Shown here piece by piece: positions 27,066 through 35,739 of a DNA stretch of 64,000 bases. Each line of letters starts with the position of its first letter. The first letter of the stretch is position 1. A program made the translations under genes and the position numbers. A model generated the notes under the pieces. That model was not told where the DNA came from. It saw only the letters and a list, made by a program, of their open reading frames with translations, and did not search any database. Source of the stretch: Melioribacter sp. (GTDB lineage: Bacteria; Bacteroidota; Ignavibacteria; Ignavibacteriales; Melioribacteraceae). The DNA lies in the NCBI GenBank assembly GCA_023250955.1, contig JAHEZQ010000008.1:90569-154568 (forward strand), in the 5' to 3' direction.

Positions 27066-29837
27066 TTAAACATAAAAATAAAAAGCGGTTCCAACATTAA
27101 TTTCCGATTCAGCCCAGATATCACCGCCATGCTTATTAACTATTCTTTTTGCAATTGCAAGACCAACTCCTGTGCCCATAAATTCGGTTTCGCTATGCAG
27201 TCGCTGAAATACACCGAAAAGTTTTTCGTAGAACTTCATATCGAAACCAACTCCGTTATCTCTAATAAAATAAATCTCTTTCCCTTTTTCTTTCTTACAA
27301 CCAATCTCAATAATTCTCTTTTCATTCTTCGAAGTAAACTTAACAGCATTTGAAATTAAGTTATGCCAAAGCTGTCTAATTAATGCTGAGTCTCCTTTGG
27401 CGTTTGGTAAGCTGGAAACATTAAATGAAATTATTTCCCTCTCTTCTTCTGATGTTAGCTCAAAATAAATTGAATTAGCGAGAGTCTTCATATCAATTTC
27501 CGATTTATTAAGTTCACGGTTGCCGATTCGGGAGAACGAAAGTAGATCATCAATAAGCTGTCCCATTTTATTAGTATTGCTGCGAATTACGTTGAGTAAT
27601 CTTTGTCCCTCTTTGTCTAATTTGGTTGAGTAATCTTCTAGTAAAATATTTGAGAAGCCGTCAATCCCTCTAAGAGGTGCCCGAAGATCATGTGAGACCG
27701 AATATGAAAATGATTCCAATTCTTTGTTAGCTGCTTCTAGCTGTATAGTACGTTCAATTACTCGCTGTTCAAGTTCTTGATTAAGTTTGTGAATCTCTTC
27801 TTCAGCTTTTTTGCGTTCGGTGATATCATTTATTACAGCTAAAAATACTAAACCTCTTTCCGAATCAATAAGTTGGAGATGAACTTCAACTACATACTCG
27901 CTGCTGTTTTTACGGCGGTGTACCGTCTCAAAAAGTAGAACCGGAATCTTTTTTTCATAAAGAGGTGCGACGATTTCCTTAAATGAATTTATATTAAATC
28001 TTGGTTTGATATTTAGAGGAGTCATTTCTGAAAGTTCATCCATGTTGTAGCCGAGATTGGCTATCGCACCGTCATTAACATAAATAAATTTTAGTGTGTC
28101 GGCATCAAAAACGTATATCTCATTAAGACTTTTACTGATAATTTCTTGAAGTGATGCGCGTTTTTTTTCAGTAATATATTTCTCATTATAAAAACGTGCG
28201 CGTTGATTGCGCCAGACCATACCGATTGTTGCACCTGTCCCAACAATAAGAACAAAAACAAAAAAAACTAAGAACCAAAGTCTTTCTCTTAGAGGAGCAT
28301 AAACTTCGGAGGTATCCATCCGTGCAACAAGAAACCAAGGTGAATTTGAAATTGGGCATACATAAGCTAAAACCGGAACGCCGCGATAATCAACACCTTC
28401 CATATTTTCTTTTTTCCCTAGCGCGGCCTGTACGGCAGGTAAGTTTATTTCCGTTAATGGCCTCCTAAGATTGAGTGCGGTATTTTTTTGAAATCTCAAT
28501 TCATTTAGAAATACAACCTCATTGCCTTCTCGCCGCACTATAAGCGTCTCTGCTGTTTTACTTGGTGTGGGCCATTGATTAATTAATGGATAAAGATATT
28601 TCTCTGGATCAATCCGCAGTTCAAGTATTCCAATAAGATTTTTATCTTGTTGTTCATCGAAAATCGGGACCAATATTTTAAGGTAAATATCTTTATGTTT
28701 TTCGTTGAAATAAAAATCTTCTAGGATTGTTTCGCCAGATTTTAATTTTTGCGCAGAAATTTGATCTATGAAAGATACTTCTCGTTCATCTTTATTAGTA
28801 TATATCATTTTTTTATTAAAATGCTGATCTAAAAGTGCAACCATATCATAATCAAAACTCTCTTTTACATTTGTAATCCAAGTCTCGATTCTTTTTTTTG
28901 CATCTATATCGTTTTTGTTTTGGAAATATCGTTTAACATTATTAGAGAAGTCATAATTCTTAAAAAAGATTTTACCATCACCCAAACGTTCTTTCCGCCA
29001 TTGAACGATTTGATTAATCTTTAAGGATGCAATTGATGAAAGTTGGTTTTCAATTTCAGTACGATAATTTTTTTCATAAACTCTATAATATGAGTACCCA
29101 GCCGTAATTATACTTACAATTAGAATAATAAAAATTAGAGAAGGTATGTAAGTGGAACGTGTACTCATTGCATCAGATAATTCTTCATAGGACCAAATCT
29201 CGAGTCCTGAAATTAATAGTAATGTAATTCCAAGAAATAAAAAAGAAAGAGAAGTTGTTAATGCCGGCGGGGTAATCCTTCCCTCGTAAAGTAGGGGCGC
29301 ACCAAAAAGATAAGATAAGAGAAGAATAATGGAAATTAAGATTACAAGAGCTGCAGATATAAAAGATATCTTTATTAGTTTTTGCCGTTTGGTTTTCATC
29401 AGAATTATCAAGAATGACAAACCAACAAATACGAAAATAAATGCCGCTACTGGAGACATATGCCCTATTACTAATCCATCAACCTCTCCGCTGATTTTCA
29501 TTCCCAAATGTTCTTCATTCAGACGTATGCCGATCAGTGAAAGATAAAAAAGTAGTAGTGTAACAAAGATTCCAATTGAGCTGAAAATAATTCCAACTAG
29601 TGATACTATGCGGTTTGAAGGTAATCGCTGACGGAAAAAAATTATTAATCCATATGAAGTAAATAGTACTGCTGTGCTTAATGCCATTGGTATCTTGCTT
29701 GAATCAAAACTTGCTAATTGAGGAATATCAAAAATCCATCCGAGTATTGCAATAATTCCCAAAGCAGCAGTGAGTAATGAACCAACTTTGATTAAAACAC
29801 TTATAATGTGTTTTTCCTTTTTAATAACGTCTTCCAT
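27066..29837 (-). CDS. Membrane sensor histidine kinase with multi-TM N-terminus, extracytoplasmic sensor and PAS
   Basis: This is a 923-residue inner-membrane kinase. Six hydrophobic helices lie in residues 11-212 and a seventh at 231-250. A probable extracytoplasmic sensor loop (about 255-518), dCache/CHASE-like, precedes an eighth helix (519-541). Then come a PAS domain (about 562-676, ending DITERKKAEE), a coiled linker, and HisKA with SYSVSHDLRAPLRG (H716). The ATPase has LWHNLISNAVKFTSK, RDNGVGFD and GTGVGLAIAKRIV. The kinase core resembles phytochrome-type kinases that signal to Rcp1-like receivers, and such a receiver is encoded 88 bp downstream. It starts at ATG 29837. The ligand is unknown; the six-helix N-terminal module suggests sensing within the membrane. 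Confidence 0.92.
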   Translation of the reverse strand: MEDVIKKEKHIISVLIKVGSLLTAALGIIAILGWIFDIPQLASFDSSKIPMALSTAVLFTSYGLIIFFRQRLPSNRIVSLVGIIFSSIGIFVTLLLFYLSLIGIRLNEEHLGMKISGEVDGLVIGHMSPVAAFIFVFVGLSFLIILMKTKRQKLIKISFISAALVILISIILLLSYLFGAPLLYEGRITPPALTTSLSFLFLGITLLLISGLEIWSYEELSDAMSTRSTYIPSLIFIILIVSIITAGYSYYRVYEKNYRTEIENQLSSIASLKINQIVQWRKERLGDGKIFFKNYDFSNNVKRYFQNKNDIDAKKRIETWITNVKESFDYDMVALLDQHFNKKMIYTNKDEREVSFIDQISAQKLKSGETILEDFYFNEKHKDIYLKILVPIFDEQQDKNLIGILELRIDPEKYLYPLINQWPTPSKTAETLIVRREGNEVVFLNELRFQKNTALNLRRPLTEINLPAVQAALGKKENMEGVDYRGVPVLAYVCPISNSPWFLVARMDTSEVYAPLRERLWFLVFFVFVLIVGTGATIGMVWRNQRARFYNEKYITEKKRASLQEIISKSLNEIYVFDADTLKFIYVNDGAIANLGYNMDELSEMTPLNIKPRFNINSFKEIVAPLYEKKIPVLLFETVHRRKNSSEYVVEVHLQLIDSERGLVFLAVINDITERKKAEEEIHKLNQELEQRVIERTIQLEAANKELESFSYSVSHDLRAPLRGIDGFSNILLEDYSTKLDKEGQRLLNVIRSNTNKMGQLIDDLLSFSRIGNRELNKSEIDMKTLANSIYFELTSEEEREIISFNVSSLPNAKGDSALIRQLWHNLISNAVKFTSKNEKRIIEIGCKKEKGKEIYFIRDNGVGFDMKFYEKLFGVFQRLHSETEFMGTGVGLAIAKRIVNKHGGDIWAESEINVGTAFYFYV

Positions 29838-30462
29838 ACTCTAAACCTATGTTAACTTAAATTATAGGGTACCTTGAATTCGATATATTATTCTTGTTAA
29901 GTGAGCTTACATTTATAAAAAATGGTGGTAAAAGAATACGATATATCTATTTGAGAATTGAATATTCTTGAGAGACATGAAGGTAATTTATGTATCATAA
30001 AATATCCTGTTGCTTGATTACCCATTAATAAAATACATAAATTCAAATAAAGAAAGAACGAAAAACATAGTAAAGACACGATACATTCCGTCTGGTGAAA
30101 TAATTTTCTATTATAATTATGATACTCTATATATAGCGCCTTTTCAATCTCGATAACACAAATTCATGATTTGTTTGTGAATACCGCTCTGAATAAGTAT
30201 AAAGCAATTTAAAAACAAAAACATCGAAAACAGTTATTATCTGCTATAGTCGAGGTTTTTTTTGGTGCGGAGAGTCAGGGAATCTCTTCCTCGGGGAAAA
30301 TGCTGTGAATTCAGTTTAGATAAGTAGCTTTTTGAAATGTTGTGACCAAAAAGTGACTAAGATTTTTTTCTATCTATTATTATATATAGATGATTCGATA
30401 GCAAATCTAATCTCAATTCTATTACTGAGTGTAAAATTAAAAACAAGTAATTAATTAGAATA
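29838..30462. other. 625-bp gene-poor gap
   Basis: I see no supported gene. A 60-codon minus-strand frame at 29897-30079 has no ribosome-binding site or family resemblance. The one notable item is a 16-base copy of the tRNA-Ser 3' end at 30266-30281. The gap separates the histidine kinase block from the partner-switching block and must hold the promoter of the kinase gene that starts at 29837. Confidence 0.6.
30266..30281 (-). repeat. Direct copy of the tRNA-Ser 3' end (possible attachment-site remnant)
   Basis: The 16 bases tgcggagagtcaggga are identical to 47530-47545, which covers the acceptor and T-stem 3' side of tRNA-Ser plus two bases past it. Both copies have the same orientation. 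The geometry, with the distal copy downstream of the tRNA 3' end, is that expected for an island integrated at this tRNA. No integrase of the tyrosine type is seen, so this is suggestive only. Confidence 0.4.
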
Positions 30463-30801
30463 TTAATTAAAACTTTTTATTGCATCATCAACTGATGTGT
30501 AGTTTTTAAAAACTGAGGTGAGTTTAGTAATTACAAGTAAACTTTCAATTTTTTCAGTTGCATTAGCAAGTCTAAGATCACCACCACCATTCTTGACGGT
30601 TGTGTAACCAGCAATCAACATTCCTAAACCGGAACTATTTATAAATCCAGTTTCTTTTAGATCAATAATTATGTTTTTCTTCCCTTCTGAAATTAATTTA
30701 TGAAGAGTATCGCTAAACTCTACATCTTTTGCTGTACCTGTTATATCCCCTTTAAGTTCGAGTATAACAGCAGTGTATTTTTGCACTAAATTGATTTTCA
30801 T
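30463..30801 (-). CDS. STAS-domain anti-sigma-factor antagonist
   Basis: This 112-residue protein is a single STAS domain of the SpoIIAA/RsbV type. The phosphorylation-site loop reads TGFINSSGLGMLI (S56/S57), with Asn in place of the common Asp before the serines. Such proteins bind an anti-sigma kinase when dephosphorylated. It starts at ATG 30801 after GGAGGAA. It lies 42 bp downstream of the four-repeat PP2C phosphatase gene, which is its obvious activating phosphatase; the kinase would be the RsbW-like protein at 45304-45720. Confidence 0.92.
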   Translation of the reverse strand: MKINLVQKYTAVILELKGDITGTAKDVEFSDTLHKLISEGKKNIIIDLKETGFINSSGLGMLIAGYTTVKNGGGDLRLANATEKIESLLVITKLTSVFKNYTSVDDAIKSFN

Positions 30802-30843
30802 TCTTCCTCCAATATATTTAAATGTTCAAGTTCTATTAATATA

Positions 30844-33800
30844 TCATTTTATTTTTATCACTACAAAAGTTATATCATCTTCAGGCTCTTTACCGTTTGC
30901 CCAATTCGATGCGGAATTCTTTAAATGCTCAATTATTTTTTCCGGTTCTTTTTCTCCAGCTAAATGAAACTCTGTTTTAATTCTATCGTAACCGTACATT
31001 TCATTTTTGCTGTTTTTTAATTCTGGCAATCCATCTGTTAACATAAGAACAGTATCGCCTTTTTCTAATTCTATTTTTTCTAGAGAATATGGAAAATTGT
31101 TCATAGCTCCAAGCGGCATACCGTGTATAGATATTTCTTCTATTGTCCGTTTATTTTTTTTATAAATAAGAGCGGGTGGCATTGCAGCCGATGAAATGGA
31201 TAGCTGTTTCTGATTTATCTTCAACATCGTTAAACACATTGAGAGCTGACGAAATTTCATATCCTTTATTACAGTAGAAATTTTAAAATATGTATCTAAT
31301 ATATTTTCTCCGGAAGCTAAACTATTAAATAAACTTTTAGTAATAGTTACCATCGTTCCTGCTTTCATTCCATGTCCAGTCGCATCACCTATTACTGCAG
31401 TTAGCGTTCCACCGTCTCCGACGTGAAAGTCATAATAATCACCCCCAACTTCAGTAGCAGTTTTCATGCAAACTGCAATATCAAGATTCGGCAGTTGAGG
31501 CAGTTCTTTAGGAAGCATGGCAAGTTGTAACTGACGAGCTTCATCAAGTTCCGTCGTTTTGCGTTCATTTTCAGCCATTATAATTTTATTCTGCGCTTCT
31601 GCCTGTAGTAAATCATTGAAACGAGTATAGGTGAGATTAAATACAGCGGCAAATCGCTCTAACAATTGAATGGTTTCAATTTTCGGTTCATCCGGTGATG
31701 CAATACCGATAAAACCTTTTGAAAAATATGCAATGCTCTGAACTCTGCGCTTCTGGGAAAGACCGCCTTTGAAAGGAACATTAAGTAGGCTAAGGTGCTT
31801 AAAATATTCTTCGAGTTCTTTTCCCTGCATATCAATAGTGATAGATTTTTTTTGTCCTTTCCATCCCTCATACATTTTTTGAAATGTAGGATTGGCATTA
31901 AGATTTGCTGTAAACCCGGAACTTACTTTGCTTCCATCTTCATCTGTAATCCAAAATTCTCCAAATCCTTTTTCATCTTTTATAATTGCTATATATATAC
32001 GATTAGGCTCAATCCCAAGATTCATCAATTGTCTAAAAACTACTGCTGCAGTTTCTGCGAGTTCATCACTTTGCTGCATTGCCATTGTTCTGCTACGTAC
32101 ACGCTCAAGGGAGGTTTCAATCTGTGCTTCCCTTGCTTGTGCTTCTGCCAATTTCAAATCTAGGAATCGTCTATAAACCAGTCCGAACACACGTGTAAAT
32201 CTTATCATCAAATTACATTCATCTTCTGATAGAAGATTATGTGTAACGACGTTAAGTGAGCCTTCCGGAAAAAAAAATATATAAAATAATTCTCTAGGGT
32301 TAAATTCTTTCTTCTCTGGATATGATAGAATTGAAGACATTGTTTTATAATAATCTTTTAATTCATTGCCATTCAATTCATAAAAAAAGTATGGTTCCTT
32401 ACTATTCCACGATTCAAAATAACGTTCAAAAAAAGGGTGAATATTAAAAGGGACTATGCCAAGAATGTTATTCTGTTTTAGCTCAATCAATTGTGATGAC
32501 CAAACTTCTACTGTTTCATTTATACTATCAACAATTCCCACACCGGTTCTGATGGTTTCGATATTAAGAGATTTCAATTCATCAAACAAAACAGTTGATG
32601 CATCAACCAATTCTTCGCTTTTATGCATAGCCATTGATCGGGTACGTACTCTTTCGAGTGATGCTTCAATCTGCGCTTCTCTTGCCTGTGCTTCAGCATT
32701 TTTTAGATCTTGGAAACGAGTGTAGGTAAGATCAAATACTCCAGCAAATCTTTCAAGAAGTAGAACAGTTTCATGTGAACGCGATTCATAAGTGGAAATA
32801 GAAAGTATACCTTTTGAGAAAAAGCCAACAATTATAGATGCGTGACTGTTTGAATAATCGTTATTGTCTGAGACACCACTTAATGCAACCCTGTAATTAA
32901 TCCAGTCTTGAAGTTCTTTCCCAGCAAGTTCTATAACTATTGATTTTCTCTGTTCTTTCCATGCAATAAATATTTTATTTAATAAAATAGGTTCATCAAT
33001 ACTTGCATTGAATTTACCACTAACATTTGATCCTTCTCCACCCCCATCGGTTATCCAGAATTCAATCAAGCGCTTCTCTTCATTCATAATGCCGATTGTT
33101 ATCATTTGTGGAGCTTCGTCTAATTCTTTAAACTGTTGAAAAAGAATGTAAGCTGTTTCGGCAAGTTCATCGCTTTTCTGCATAGCCATTGTTCGAGCAC
33201 GAACTCTTTCAAGTGCAAGTTCAATCTGCGCTTCTCTTGCCTGCGCTTCGGCTTTCTCAATATCCAGATACCTTTGATATGCAAGTTCGAACACTTTAAG
33301 GAATCGCTTAAATAGATTAATTTCATCTTCGGTTAAGGGGAGGTATGTTGAAATTCCGAGTGCAACCGGACCAAGAGAGAAAAAATAATAGTTAAGGGAG
33401 GGTGCAGTTTCCAGATATTTGTCGATGAAAACATTAGTCGTTTTTTGATAAGCAATCCAGTCTTTTACTTCATCGCCCTTTAGATGTGTGATAAAGGTTT
33501 CTCCCTTGCCCTTCAGCATTTTTGTCGCGAATTCATTGTGAATTTCGTTATTCGTGTATGTTGTTTCGGTAACAAAGGTTTTATTGTGCTTTGCATAAAA
33601 TTCGTAGTTCATATAAATACCACGCTGCTCATAAAAGATTGCTGTTTGAACATTACGGATTTCCTGCAAGCCCAAAAATTGAAGTTGAAGTGAAATTGTC
33701 TTGCACACATCAAGCATATCTGCTGGTTTTCTCATTCCCATTGCAATTGTTCGAACTTTCTCTAATGCGCTTTCAATTTCAAGTTCGCGGTTTTGAGCTT

Positions 33801-34017
33801 CAATAGCTTTTGTTTTTCTTTCAAGATCCTGGATGCTTTCATCCAGCATAACGGATATAACTCGTTTGTCATTTTCAGCCCTATCTAACTTAAATTTGTC
33901 AAGTTGTTCAACCCGATCCAATTCCTTAATTGAAGATTCAATTTCACTTTTTTCTGAATCTTTCAATTGTTGATTTGTTTTAATGAGGTTCAATATTTTA
34001 TTAAGATGTTGATTCAT
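30844..34017 (-). CDS. SpoIIE-type PP2C phosphatase with four tandem copies of an uncharacterised sensor module
   Basis: This is a 1057-residue cytoplasmic protein. After a coiled N-terminus (1-80) come four repeats of about 185 residues (about 82-266, 267-452, 453-636, 637-810). Each opens with a helix of the form SLERVRxRTMAMQKSDELAETA and ends in a FxLTYxRFxDLxxAEAQAREAQIE helix. Between them lie GAF-like alpha/beta segments (EFWITDGGG, FFSKGILSIST). A signalling coiled coil leads to the phosphatase domain (835-1057) with LAMLPKELP, GGDYYDF, IGDATGHGM, DGLPELKNS and EDDITFVVI. The frame can extend to TTG 34026, but ATG 34017 follows AAGGAAA. It overlaps the FIST gene by 17 bp, which suggests coupled expression and that FIST feeds it. 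It would dephosphorylate a STAS protein. Confidence 0.88.
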   Translation of the reverse strand: MNQHLNKILNLIKTNQQLKDSEKSEIESSIKELDRVEQLDKFKLDRAENDKRVISVMLDESIQDLERKTKAIEAQNRELEIESALEKVRTIAMGMRKPADMLDVCKTISLQLQFLGLQEIRNVQTAIFYEQRGIYMNYEFYAKHNKTFVTETTYTNNEIHNEFATKMLKGKGETFITHLKGDEVKDWIAYQKTTNVFIDKYLETAPSLNYYFFSLGPVALGISTYLPLTEDEINLFKRFLKVFELAYQRYLDIEKAEAQAREAQIELALERVRARTMAMQKSDELAETAYILFQQFKELDEAPQMITIGIMNEEKRLIEFWITDGGGEGSNVSGKFNASIDEPILLNKIFIAWKEQRKSIVIELAGKELQDWINYRVALSGVSDNNDYSNSHASIIVGFFSKGILSISTYESRSHETVLLLERFAGVFDLTYTRFQDLKNAEAQAREAQIEASLERVRTRSMAMHKSEELVDASTVLFDELKSLNIETIRTGVGIVDSINETVEVWSSQLIELKQNNILGIVPFNIHPFFERYFESWNSKEPYFFYELNGNELKDYYKTMSSILSYPEKKEFNPRELFYIFFFPEGSLNVVTHNLLSEDECNLMIRFTRVFGLVYRRFLDLKLAEAQAREAQIETSLERVRSRTMAMQQSDELAETAAVVFRQLMNLGIEPNRIYIAIIKDEKGFGEFWITDEDGSKVSSGFTANLNANPTFQKMYEGWKGQKKSITIDMQGKELEEYFKHLSLLNVPFKGGLSQKRRVQSIAYFSKGFIGIASPDEPKIETIQLLERFAAVFNLTYTRFNDLLQAEAQNKIIMAENERKTTELDEARQLQLAMLPKELPQLPNLDIAVCMKTATEVGGDYYDFHVGDGGTLTAVIGDATGHGMKAGTMVTITKSLFNSLASGENILDTYFKISTVIKDMKFRQLSMCLTMLKINQKQLSISSAAMPPALIYKKNKRTIEEISIHGMPLGAMNNFPYSLEKIELEKGDTVLMLTDGLPELKNSKNEMYGYDRIKTEFHLAGEKEPEKIIEHLKNSASNWANGKEPEDDITFVVIKIK

Positions 34018-35158
34018 TACATTCAATTTCCTTTAGTAAAGCAAGCGAACAGGTTAGGTTGTAAAATTCAGATTGCCCTTCAGAATTACGGCCAATCTCA
34101 CCGAATGAAAAAAGTCCAATCATTGGAGAATTCCATAATTGATTTATTCTTTGTATTTCATCTGTCATCCACGGACCAAAAGCAATTTCACGACCCTGGC
34201 ACGAGAAAAGAATCATAGCATCTGCGCTTCCAACAATTTTTTTATAATTAGCAAATTCAACAATAACATTATCTACTACTTCAAAACCTGGAAGCATACA
34301 GAATTTAACTTTTGAACCTTTCGGTAAACTGCCCGCAAACACAACAGATTTATTATTAAAATTGGCAAATACTGGTGTACGCGAGATGGGAGACCTGTTT
34401 TCCCTTTGAAGTTGAATATGGAATGAACTAGCAAGATTCAACATATCGGTTTCACTTTTTAGATCTTCAACATTCTTCCCACTATACCTTAAAATTAAAT
34501 CGAGTGCAGGTTGGTCATCAATTGTATAGACAATATTTCCATCACTTGAAGTTATAGTATGGAACATACCGACTGGTTTACTTCCCCCAGTTGCATATCC
34601 ATTAACGCTAATTTTTTCTTCGTTTAGTATTAGTGCTATTAAACCATCTGTAGAAAATTTAGAATTTGTAAAAACAAATGTTTCTATGTTATCAAGATTA
34701 CTAGCTGCAAGTCCTCCGAATAAAGCTGTTTCTTTCCCGGTTGTATTTTGGATTCCTTCAATTATTCTTTCACCATCTGTTTTTATTCCACCGCTGGCAA
34801 CTAGAAATGCTGGTTGGTTAAAAGTTGTTTTCCCAATCTCACCGATTGATTTTGCAATTTCTTCTGTAGAACTACTTCCGGTTTCCCTAAATTCTATTTT
34901 GAAGTACTCCCGTTTTATTTCCATCATCAAAACAACAATTGAATCTGTATCATAGTTTTTATCAATAAACTGTCCGTATGCAGATGCCCCGAATATTGCT
35001 ATTTGGTTTTTATCGAATATGTTGCAGACTTTTTGAACATCATTCTTATTGGGTAAGAAACAAATAGCAATGGTTGGTTTAAAACCATCGGTCATGCTTT
35101 CCTTAAGAGAGGTTCCTATTTCTTCAGGAGATATTCCTTTAATGGATTTTGCTTGCAT
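34001..35158 (-). CDS. FIST-domain sensor protein
   Basis: This is a 385-residue cytoplasmic protein with a FIST N domain (about 25-200, including FGASAYGQFI and GGIKTDGERIIEGIQNTTG...LFGGLAASN) and a FIST C domain (about 220-365, ending FSCQGREIAFGPW ... GLFSFGEIG ... YNLTCSLALL). FIST proteins are proposed sensors of small ligands such as amino acids and are often placed next to kinases or phosphatases. Its 3' end overlaps the start of the four-repeat PP2C gene by 17 bp, so the two probably work as one sensor-phosphatase unit. It starts at ATG 35158. Confidence 0.9.
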   Translation of the reverse strand: MQAKSIKGISPEEIGTSLKESMTDGFKPTIAICFLPNKNDVQKVCNIFDKNQIAIFGASAYGQFIDKNYDTDSIVVLMMEIKREYFKIEFRETGSSSTEEIAKSIGEIGKTTFNQPAFLVASGGIKTDGERIIEGIQNTTGKETALFGGLAASNLDNIETFVFTNSKFSTDGLIALILNEEKISVNGYATGGSKPVGMFHTITSSDGNIVYTIDDQPALDLILRYSGKNVEDLKSETDMLNLASSFHIQLQRENRSPISRTPVFANFNNKSVVFAGSLPKGSKVKFCMLPGFEVVDNVIVEFANYKKIVGSADAMILFSCQGREIAFGPWMTDEIQRINQLWNSPMIGLFSFGEIGRNSEGQSEFYNLTCSLALLKEIECNESTS

Positions 35159-35175
35159 AATATTTTTATAATTAA

Positions 35176-35215
35176 ACTACCTTGAAGATCAGATAACATA
35201 AACCTTCAAGGTAGT
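35176..35215 (-). terminator. Hairpin between cupin and FIST genes, probable terminator
   Basis: A perfect 12-bp stem (actaccttgaag 35176-35187, cttcaaggtagt 35204-35215) has a 16-nt loop. On the minus strand it is followed by an AT-rich stretch beginning TTTAATT. It lies 62 bp after the cupin stop and 17 bp before the FIST start. The T-run is weak, so partial termination is more likely. Confidence 0.6.
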
Positions 35216-35277
35216 AATTCTTAAAAGTACAGTAACTATGTTACTTTTATTTAGAACATTTATTAAAGATTAAATTT

Positions 35278-35652
35278 TTATTTCTTCGGTGATTTTAATT
35301 CAACTAAAATAAGTTCAAAAGGTTTTTTGCCAAGGTTTTCCGGTAAATGTTTTCCTCCGGGTGTCCACATTGCAGTTCCAGCTTTCGAGTTTGCCAATAC
35401 ACTTTTACCATCAGGGAAAGTAAATTTGTTTTGTATATCAGTTAAAAAAACAGCCACAGCGTTGGGATGTTCGTGCATAACCGATTTTTCGCTCAGACCA
35501 TAAGCAACTCGCAATACTCGAACTTGATCATTTTCAAATTCGACTTTGTAATGTTTGGGATCCGCTTTTACTGCATCTTGTGCAAAGCTGCTACCATTTA
35601 TAAGAAAGAATGCAATAATAATAATTGCAAAGAATTTTGATTTATGTTTCAT
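35278..35652 (-). CDS. Exported small cupin-domain protein
   Basis: This 124-residue protein has a signal peptide (MKHKSKFFAIIIIAFFLINGSSFA) and a single cupin barrel: FENDQVRVLRVAYGLSEKSVMHEHPNAVAVFLTD (metal-ligand histidines near 60-62), then FTFPDGKS and TPGGKHLPENLG. The sequence resembles small cupins annotated as BauB-like or as cytoplasmic sugar-binding proteins. The reaction or ligand is unknown. It lies among the partner-switching sensors, between a terminator-like hairpin and the gene of the first propeller phosphatase. It may be a periplasmic sensor partner or unrelated cargo. Confidence 0.8.
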   Translation of the reverse strand: MKHKSKFFAIIIIAFFLINGSSFAQDAVKADPKHYKVEFENDQVRVLRVAYGLSEKSVMHEHPNAVAVFLTDIQNKFTFPDGKSVLANSKAGTAMWTPGGKHLPENLGKKPFELILVELKSPKK

Positions 35653-35739
35653 GGTGCTTATCCTTTTTGTTTGATGATGAATATATTTATTAGTTGGGCC
35701 TTAACTTATAACCGTTAATGTTTTTTTATAGTTTTGTGT

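Noticed and set aside
29897..30079. Minus-strand 60-codon hydrophobic frame in the gene-poor gap
   Set aside because: AT-rich sequence readily gives such frames; no ribosome-binding site, no conserved motif seen.
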